The position numbers and the translations under genes were made by a program. A stretch of DNA of 64,000 bases from contig JAQNBH010000012.1 of NCBI GenBank assembly GCA_028752905.1, positions 29,149,816 to 29,213,815 on the forward strand, read 5' to 3'. Of the stretch, positions 56,520 to 64,000 are shown one piece after another. Below the pieces are notes generated by a model that saw only the letters and a list, made by a program, of their open reading frames with translations, was not told the DNA's origin and did no database searches. Numbering within the stretch: position 1 is the stretch's first letter; every line of letters begins with the position of its first letter. The DNA is from Cladorhizidae sp. MBARI D1340-BT2 (taxonomy: Eukaryota > Porifera > Demospongiae > Poecilosclerida > Cladorhizidae).

Positions 56520-58120
56520 CCCCCCCCCCCCCCCCACACACACAAAAGCCTCGCTTTATGTTGCACCATGCCACTAGTGCATGTAGCATGTTGTGAACAC
56601 ATTACACGCTTCAAGTCAAATGACGAGAGATAATTTTTTTAAGTTTAGCTCATAAAACAAATTTTTGCATAAGTAATGAGCACTAGTTTTGCGAGGTCAG
56701 CTGACCACCTGACCTCTGTGGCAAGTCTAAACATTTTGAAGTGCGTAGTATTTGAGTAACGACGGTAATGTTTGGTAGGAAATGCTTTGGGCCGAAGTTT
56801 CGTAACAAATGGCCGTACGTCTGTATGTCTGGAATGACCCACATCACCAGAGCTTGGCAGGAGAAGAAAGGTTTTATCTAACCTTCCCTCAGGAAAGAAG
56901 ACGTCTTCTGGAAAGTTGTGCACTCTCCAGTCCTGAAGTGCCTCCATCTCGAACAGTAAAAGGATTTCCTAACAAAGCACTTGCTGTTTTTGATATTGGC
57001 AGATTTTCTGCAACTTGCCGAGTTACTCTGTCCTTGAAAAGAAGTTTCTTTCGTGCCACATGACATGTACCAAGAATGTGGAAAGGGAAGTTCAAGATCG
57101 AGCAAGCGATGCGTATGAACATTGGGACTAAGTGTTGTGGTTCTGTACGACCTTCAGGAAGGACTTCACCTGATGACCTGTTCATCATGTCAAAAGTCTT
57201 GGCAACCTCTCCAAGCACTGGTGTGCCCATTTCAAAGTGACAACCTATTTCAAAGTTGGAATACTTCCGAGATGCATATTCTTGAAGAGAATGCTCTACG
57301 ATTGCAGGAGCACACACGCATGCTCAATCTGTTCTGAATGAAGAGATATGAAGGAGAAATTCAAGCAAAATATGTACTTACCCAAATCCTTTGATGGGGT
57401 GTCTACATGAGTTGAGGGGTGCTTTTGGCAGCTCTTGTTTGCTACACGTATGTCCATGAATGGCTATCTGCCAGTGTTACAAATGGCATACAAACTCTCA
57501 GTTGACATAATAGAATATAATGACGCTCTCATAAAACCTGCTTCTCTCTGTGCTCCAGCCAGATGCTTGGGACACAACGTGGAGGAGAAAATTTTAAGTT
57601 GATTATCGAGTTTATCGCAAAAAGAATGATGGGGGAAGGGACTGCTGCCAGCTAATAAGCACATTGTTTGTTGCCTGTGGAACAGGATCTATCTCTCTTC
57701 TGGCACCTGCAGTGTGAGGGATGGATGCAGTGTTAATAACGTGTCTGTGGGAGACGTCAGAGCAGTCATCAGGGAAAATGCCAGTACTCCCAATCTTGGT
57801 TTGAAGTTGTTTTTAGAATGCCTGTGTTGTTTAGTGCCGGATGTGTAAACTATACAGTCCTGTGGGGATAAATTCTTGACACTGTGGGGATCAAATTAAA
57901 AAGCCCAGTTCTCACTACGTAGTTTCACTCTCAAACTGGATCTCTCTCTTCTCACATTCCCCTGAGAGCAACATGCTTTGGAGAGGTCAAGCTGGTAAGT
58001 GCTTGGCTTCATTGCATGAGACCTGATGGTGGAGGAAGTGGGAAATTCTGCACCAAATGATGTTGCAGGTTGGTGATTTTGGGCTGTCTGCAAACAATGA
58101 CGGTTGTCCATCTTTGTCTT
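56520..58120. other. No identified gene
   Basis: A C run at 56518-56535 is followed by moderately complex sequence. Minus-strand open stretches at 56645-56947 (100 codons) and 56889-57317 (142 codons) overlap in different frames; neither matches a family I know. They may be remains of an unrecognised transposon. Confidence 0.3.
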
Positions 58121-58139
58121 TGTTGCCTAAATGCTTCAC

Positions 58140-58515
58140 TGCGTACCTGGTCTTGGTCGGTTGAAGACTGAGCTTGCATCTGTGGTTGACCTTGGCGAGC
58201 AGTTAACAAGCGAGACACTGGTTGAGACTCAGCTTATATCTGTGGTTGACCTTGGTGAGCAGTTAGCGAGGGAGACACTGGTTGAGACTGAGCTTACATC
58301 TGTGGTTGACCTTGGCGAGCAGTTAGCGAGGGAGACACTGGTTGAGACTGAGCTTGCAGCTGTGGTTGACCTTGGCGAGCAGTTAACAAGCGAGATACTG
58401 GTTGAGAGACTGAGCTTATATCTGTGGTTGACCTTGGCAAGCAGTTAGCGAGGGAGACCCTGGTTGAGACTGAGCTTACAGCTGTGGTTGACCTTGGCGA
58501 GCAGTTAGCGAGGGA
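58140..58515. repeat. 60-bp minisatellite, about 6 copies
   Basis: The unit contains TGTGGTTGACCTTGGCGAGC and AGTTAGCGAGGGAGACAC. One copy has a short insertion near 58404 that shifts frame. On the plus strand the first copies read as a 20-residue repeat (SVVDLGEQLARETLVETELT), ending at 58448 because of that insertion. No flanking exon is identified. Confidence 0.95.
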
Positions 58516-58519
58516 GTTG

Positions 58520-59500
58520 GAGAATGATAGCTACGGTTGCTCTGAAGAAGTCATCTAGCTGGGAGCTGTTCCAAGCGCTGCCTACCACAATAATTGACAA
58601 TCTGTTCCTCAAAAGCTTAGCTCTCAGAAGAGGTCAACCTGCGTAGCGAGCTGTGCTCAACCTGGATTGGATTACAGTTCAATTTCCATGCAAATACTTC
58701 TCACCTGTGAGGATTTTAACATGCAGCCATTCAGATACAGACTCCCAGAGCTGTGTTCCATTCCTTAATGATCCATTCAATATTGCTAGCCTAAGCAGCA
58801 GCTTCCAACCTGTACCTTGCTAGAGTTAATGAAGTCGGTCAAACAGTTGTTGCATAGCAGTGTAACGGTACAATCTGTAGTGTACATGACACACTGATGA
58901 AACACAGGGCCCCCCCCCCCCCCCTAATGTGAAACCTCTTCCTACTCCACTGCATCAACTGCAGCAGGCTAGTGGAGGATGAGTGCAGAAGTCTTGCCAA
59001 ACAGGTCAGCAGCAGCAAGAAAGTCATTCTTATTTGGCCATTCGCCATTCTCCGCTATAGAGCACTTTCTCTATCAAACAACTCTTTGGAATCTGACTAA
59101 ATGTTGCCTGGAAAGACTCCGTTGAAGCTAAGCATCATTTTACAATATATATATACATACATATGTGTGTATGTGTGTGGTAGAGTGAAGGATTCGGAGC
59201 ACTTCCTGCAAGCAAAGTTGCCCCTGTGGCTAGACTCGGCAGAAGAACTTCCAGAAATGAGTGTTTTCCCCATAAGTGAAGATTCCTCTTTTTTTGTTTG
59301 CTTAGCCCATCAATCCACAAGCATCAATCCACAAGTAATTTTTCTAATATGATAATAATAATAATAATTACTATTATGTTGTTGTTGTTTTTGTTATAAT
59401 TATTATTATTATTATTATTATAAAAAAATATAAAAAAATAAAATAAAAAAATCTGTAGTTCAGCGCAGCCGGTTCATTTTTTTGGTTTTTTTTGTGTGTG
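58520..59500. other. No identified gene; simple repeats
   Basis: Contains a C run at 58910-58924, TA/TG repeats near 59145-59175 and an ATT/AT-rich stretch at 59350-59450. Short open stretches lack motifs. Confidence 0.4.
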
Positions 59501-59514
59501 TGACTAATGTCCAA

Positions 59515-59750
59515 GTTAGTGCATAAGTGTTTATGGCAGTCAATCAGGCAGTCAATCAGTGCAGATCTATGTGATCATCCAGACAAGTTGGTACAATAAG
59601 TGTTTATGGCATTCAATCAGTGTAGATCTATGTGATCAAGTTAGTGCATGAAGTGTTTATGGCAGTCAATCATGTGATCATCCAAACAAGATAGTGCATG
59701 CAAGTGTAAATGGCAGTCAATCAGTGTAGATCTATGTGATCATCAAAAGT
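59515..59750. repeat. Irregular ~60-bp repeat
   Basis: AGTGTTTATGGCAGTCAATC and AGATCTATGTGATCATCC recur three to four times with gaps. Confidence 0.8.
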
Positions 59751-59859
59751 CTATTATTTACTTGCTAGTATATTAGTAATCCCTCTACTGCTGCATCAGG
59801 CACTTCAAAGAGTCTCTCTGCATAATCTGTAAAGCCACTTGAATAACCTCTTGTTCACC

Positions 59860-60355
59860 AAACATGGCCAGTACGCCACAACTTTTCTCAAGGACTCCCA
59901 GGGTACTTGGGACTCTCCCAGGATGCCCCTGGTGAAGGTGACTCTACAGCATGGATACTGTAATACTTGTATCCTAGGGTACTTGGGACTCTCCCAGGAT
60001 GCCCCTAGTGAGGGTGACTTACTATACAGCATGGATACTGGAATACTCGTAGGCTACATGGGATTATCCCAGGATGTCCCTAGTGAAGGTGACTGACTCT
60101 ACAGCATGGATACTGGAATACTTGCATCCTAGGCTACATGGGATTATCCCAGGATGTCCCTAGTGAAGGTGACAGCATGGATACTGGAATACTTGTATCC
60201 TAGGGTACTTGGGACTCTCCCAGGATGCCCCTAGTGAGGGTGACTGACTATACAGCATGGATACTGTAATACTTGTATCCTAGGGTACTTGGGACTATCC
60301 CAGGATGTCCCTAGTAAGGGTGACTAACTATACAGCATGGATACTGGAATCATGA
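59860..60355. repeat. ~76-85-bp minisatellite, about 6 copies
   Basis: TACTTGGGACTCTCCCAGGA and TACAGCATGGATACTGGAAT recur with length variation. Some copies have the variant CTACATGGGATTATCCC. Confidence 0.93.
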
Positions 60356-60389
60356 CTAAGACTATGTGGGTGTTAGGTTTAGGTCCTGG

Positions 60390-60950
60390 GCTAGGTGGGC
60401 TAGGTTTATTCTAGTGCCAGGGCTAGGATATTCTAGGGCCAGGGCTGGGATATTCTAGGTCCAGGGCTAGGATATTCTGGGTCACGGCTAGGATATTCTA
60501 GGGCCAGGACTGGGATATTCTGGGGCCAGGGCTGGGATATTCTAGGGTCAGGGGAAGTTTTATTCTAGGTCATGGCTAGGATATTCTAGGGCCAGGGCAA
60601 GTTTTATTCTGGGTCATGGCTAGGATATTCTAGGGCCAGGGCAAGTTTTATTCTGAGTCATGGCTAGGATATTCTGGGTCATGGCCAGGATATTCTAGGG
60701 CAAGGGCAAGTTTTATTCTGGGTCATGGCTAGGATATTCTAGGGTCATGGCTAGGATATTCTAGGGCAAGGGCAAGTTTTATTCTTGGTCATGGCTAGGA
60801 TATTCTGGGTCATGGCTAGGATATTCTAGGGCAAGGGCAAGTTTTATTCTGGGTCATGGCTAGGTCATGGCTAGGATATTCTAGGTCAGGACGAGGGCTA
60901 TTCTAAGGGTCAGGTCAGGGCTAGGTACAGCATGGGTGAGGGTGTTGTAG
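60390..60950. repeat. Irregular array of GGATATTCTAGG units
   Basis: GCTAGGATATTCTAGGGCCA and AAGTTTTATTCTGGGTCATG alternate in a compound array with units of about 24-45 bp. Confidence 0.92.
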
Positions 60951-60959
60951 GTCTAAGGT

Positions 60960-61540
60960 CATCACAGTGTGGTGCCAAGTGCCTATATCTGGGATATCCT
61001 AGGGACATTAAGGATACTGGGACATCCTAGGATAGGCTGTGGCAGTACTTACTGGAGAACCCTTGTATTTTCAAGTCATTGAATATTCATTGACGGTGAT
61101 TAACAGAAGAACTCGTGGGAGAAATATTCGTGTGTATTGTGTAGCCTCTAATGAAGGCCACACCTGCTCCGCTGATCTTCATCACACTTATTCATGGATA
61201 GGACTTGAAGTATGAAACCGGAAGTATTGTATTTTCAAGCCTTGAAAATATCCCCAAAATATCCCCCATATAGTGTAATATATAACCAGAGGGACTGTAG
61301 TCATGCATTTGAAGGCCAAGTATTTCTGCCAGGATACCTGAGAGATCGAGCTGCTGATTAAAGGCTGGTTCATAGTGCATGCACATTGCAAGGCCGTAAC
61401 GCCGCATTGTGTCGCTTTGAGTAGTTCACTATATCGGCCTGGTTCTAACTATTGCAGTTGAACTTTTAACCCCACATTACAAGCTCCACCTATTAGTTAA
61501 TCAAACCTATATGACTAGTGGGATACAGTCATGTACTAGG
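60960..61540. other. No feature recognised
   Basis: Short open stretches on the minus strand only. CTAATGAAGGCCACACCTGC near 61150 is reminiscent of the element near 50220, but similarity is weak. Confidence 0.35.
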
Positions 61541-61549
61541 GAAGTTTCT

Positions 61550-61970
61550 CACTGCCTCTATCAACCTTTCCCCATTGCTTTTTTATCAACCTTTCCTCAC
61601 TGCCTCTATAAACCTTTCCCCATTGCTTTTATCAACCTTTCCTCACTGCCTCTATCAACCTTTCCTCGCTGCCTCTATCAACCTTTCCTCTCTGCCTCTA
61701 TCAACCTTTCCCCATTGCTTTTATCAACCTTTCCTCACTGCCTCTATCAACCTTTCCTCGCTGCCTCTATCAACCTTTCCTCGCTGCCTCTATCAACCTT
61801 TCCCCATTGCTTTTATCAACCTTTCCTCACTGCCTCTATCAACCTTTACCCATTGCTTTTATCAACCTTTCCTCACTGCCTCTATCAACCTTTCCTCACC
61901 GCCTCTATCAACCTTTCCTCACTATTAACCTTTCCTCACTGCCTCTATCAACCTTTCCTCATTCATCTCT
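61550..61970. repeat. ~23-bp minisatellite, about 18 copies
   Basis: CTCTATCAACCTTTCCTCAC and the variant TTTTATCAACCTTTCC alternate with TGC spacers. It is open in two plus-strand frames (QPFLTASINLS type) by virtue of composition; no gene is implied. Confidence 0.95.
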
Positions 61971-62174
61971 TCCTTAAAAGAGAAACATTTTTTTGTGGAA
62001 ACACAAATAAAGCACACCTGCACGTGCTGACTGGTGTGTCACGACAAGAGCCGGAGCTGGAATAGAAATTGAGTCTATTCAAGTGAATCGGTGCAATGCA
62101 ATTTCAAGTTCACAGTATCAAAAAAAAATAGCGCATTGCTAGTGCGAACGGATGTTATTCGGTCTAAACACGAA

Positions 62175-63062
62175 CAAGGGAGCATCAGTGGCTACATGTT
62201 CTGGAGGTGCATTGATTGGGAGGCCCCATCAGTGGCTACATGTTCTGGAGGTGTGTTGATTGGGAGGCCCCATCAGTGGCTACATGTTCTGGAGGTGTGT
62301 TGATTGCGAGGCCCCATCAGTGGCTACATGTTCTGGAGGTGTGTTGATTGGGAGGCCCCATCAGTGGCTACATGTTCTGGAGGTGTGTTGATTGGGAGGC
62401 CCCATCAGTGGCTACATGTTCTGGAGGTGTGTTGATTGGGAGGCCCCATCAGTGGCCACATGTTCTGGAGGTGTGTTGATTGGGAGGCCCCATCAGTGGC
62501 TACATGTTCTGGAGATGTGTTGATTGGGAGGCCCCATCAGTGGCTACATGTTCTGGAGGTGTGTTGATTGGGAGGCCCCATCAGTGGCTACATGTTCTGG
62601 AGGTGTGTTGATTGGGAGGCCCCATCAGTGGCTACATGTTCTGGAGGTGTGCTGATTGGGAGGCCCCATCAGTGGCTACATGTTCTGGAGGTGTGTTGAT
62701 TGGGAGGCCCCATCAGTGGCTACATGTTCTGGAGGTGTGTTGATTGGGAGGCCCCATCAGTGGCTACATGTTCTGGAGGTGTGTTGATTGGGAGGCCCCA
62801 TCAGTGGCTACATGTTCTGGAGGTGTGTTGATTGGGAGGCCCCATCAGTGGCTACATGTTCTGGAGGTGTGTTGATTGGGAGGCCCCATCAGTGGCTACA
62901 TGTTCTGGAGGTGTGTTGATTGGGAGGCCCCATCAGTGGCTACATGTTCTGGAGGTGTGTTGATTGGGAGGCCCCATCAGTGGCTACATGTTCTGGAGGT
63001 GTGTTGATTGGGAGGCCCCATCAGTGGCCACATGTTCTGGAGGTGTGTTGATTGGGAGGCTC
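62175..63062. repeat. 44-bp minisatellite, about 20 copies
   Basis: The unit contains CCCCATCAGTGGCTACATGT and TCTGGAGGTGTGTTGATTGG. Copies are almost identical, with only scattered single changes (TGGCCACAT, GGAGATG, TGTGCTG), so this array is young or homogenised. Confidence 0.97.
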
Positions 63063-63269
63063 CGCCTCTCCCTGATATGGTCTGCTGATTAATCAACATT
63101 GACACTAATTATGAAACAATCTGGAACTCAACTAGAAGTGGCACTGTCTGGCTATTTACATGCATGTATATATAATATATATATATATAGAATGCATGTA
63201 TATATACATGTACATATACATGTACATATAATGTATATAAGCATGTAGGGTGACTTAGCTTGGTGTGAT

Positions 63270-63470
63270 TGGTGGTACTGCTTGTGGGCCCTGTGTGTAC
63301 AGCACCAGAGGGCTTGCTCTAATAACACAACAGAAACAATAACCTCCAACTGGACCAGTTGAACAGCTTGTGTGCCCTGTGTGTACAGCACCAGAGGGCT
63401 TGCTCTAATAACACAACAGCAACACTAACTTCCAACTGGACCAGTTGAACTGCTTGTGGGCCCTGTGTTC
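63270..63470. repeat. 86-bp repeat, about 2.2 copies
   Basis: GCTTGTGGGCCCTGTGTGTA recurs at about 63280, 63366 and 63452. Each unit ends with AACTGGACCAGTTGAAC, which contains the palindrome AACTGGACCAGTT. Confidence 0.93.
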
Positions 63471-63796
63471 AACATCTGTTGTTTGTTGGCTGTGGAGGTG
63501 TGTGCTGTCTCGTGTACTATCCAGCAAGAAGAAACTATTTACAAGTGAGGGGGTTGGGTTAAAAGCAGACACTAGTGCTGGAATCAGAGAACTTCAGACT
63601 TCCCAGAGCTTAGACCAAGATATACTGGCTAGGCTGGTTAGTGGGAGAGTAATAGCAATTAACTATGACCAACATAAACGAGGAGACAAATGTTTATTTG
63701 TTATTTTTGATATTTTATCTTTCACTAGCTTGCTTGCATATTATATATTGCATGAACCAATCAAAAACCAAACCAAACAACGGAACTCATGTTTAT

Positions 63797-63955
63797 AGAC
63801 CACAAGACCCTTTACCATTTAAGATCATGCCTAATTTTAATGGTAAAGGGTCATCTTACTGGTTGAGGTCAGACCACAAGACCCTTTACCATTTAAGATC
63901 ATGTACAACGTACACCTAATTTTAAATGGTAAAGGGTCATCTTACTGGTTGAGGT
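63797..63955. repeat. Tandem pair of palindromic GGTAAAGGGTC units
   Basis: Two adjacent units each carry GACCCTTTACCATTT and its inverse AATGGTAAAGGGTC (63806-63852 and 63880-63938), flanked by AGACCACAA and ATCTTACTGGTTGAGG. The same dodecamer GACCCTTTACCA is the core of the 35-bp satellite more than 46 kb away. Confidence 0.92.
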
Positions 63956-64000
63956 TCATGTAGGTACTATCTGTTCCCTTTCTTTCAGACAAGTGGACCA

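Overview
This window looks like nuclear DNA from an animal with a compact intron-bearing gene style, perhaps a demosponge or another early-branching metazoan. That placement is inference from three things: a spliced animal-type M1 aminopeptidase, a mix of Ty3/gypsy, hAT, piggyBac and Tc1-like transposons, and very dense minisatellites. No species can be named from the sequence alone. Tandem arrays cover roughly a third of the window, and there is one 100-base assembly gap (48399-48498). No rRNA, tRNA or CRISPR locus was recognised.

Layout. 1-1.3 kb holds copies of a short motif in both orientations. 1.3-3.85 kb holds two decayed Ty3/gypsy fragments in opposite orientation. 5.5-17.4 kb is a 35-bp satellite split by a nearly complete Ty3/gypsy element (10683-15389) with two LTRs and a 5-bp target duplication. 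17.8-18.8 kb is an internally deleted piggyBac remnant. 19.6-21 kb has unidentified candidate exons. 23.5-43.9 kb is occupied on the minus strand by an NPEPPS-like puromycin-sensitive aminopeptidase gene. Its introns contain a hAT transposon (25.3-28.3 kb), a 2.7-kb TG/TA-rich array (31.0-33.7 kb) and arrays with 80-, 70-, 35- and 64-bp units. 44.1-48.4 kb is a 33/34-bp array running into the gap. 48.5-64 kb contains at least ten further minisatellites and no confidently identified host gene.

The one recognisable host gene is the aminopeptidase. Ten exons align by eye with the family: the beta-strand exon before the active site, the GAMEN exon, the HELAH zinc-site exon, the NEGFA exon, and C-terminal helical-domain exons. 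Most splice sites are good and most phases agree. However, there is a TAG where the family has Glu just after the NEGFA motif, a 148-bp tandem duplication inside one exon, and several small frame changes, some in or near short homopolymers. Either the gene is a young pseudogene or the assembly carries uncorrected indels. The 5' exons (before the strand preceding the active site) and a block of C-terminal exons were not found.

The strongest leads for follow-up are the disabled aminopeptidase and its repeat-filled introns, higher-order structure in the two largest satellites, several perfectly palindromic minisatellite units, and a cluster of stop-free arrays whose unit lengths are multiples of three (33, 48, 30 and 60 bp).
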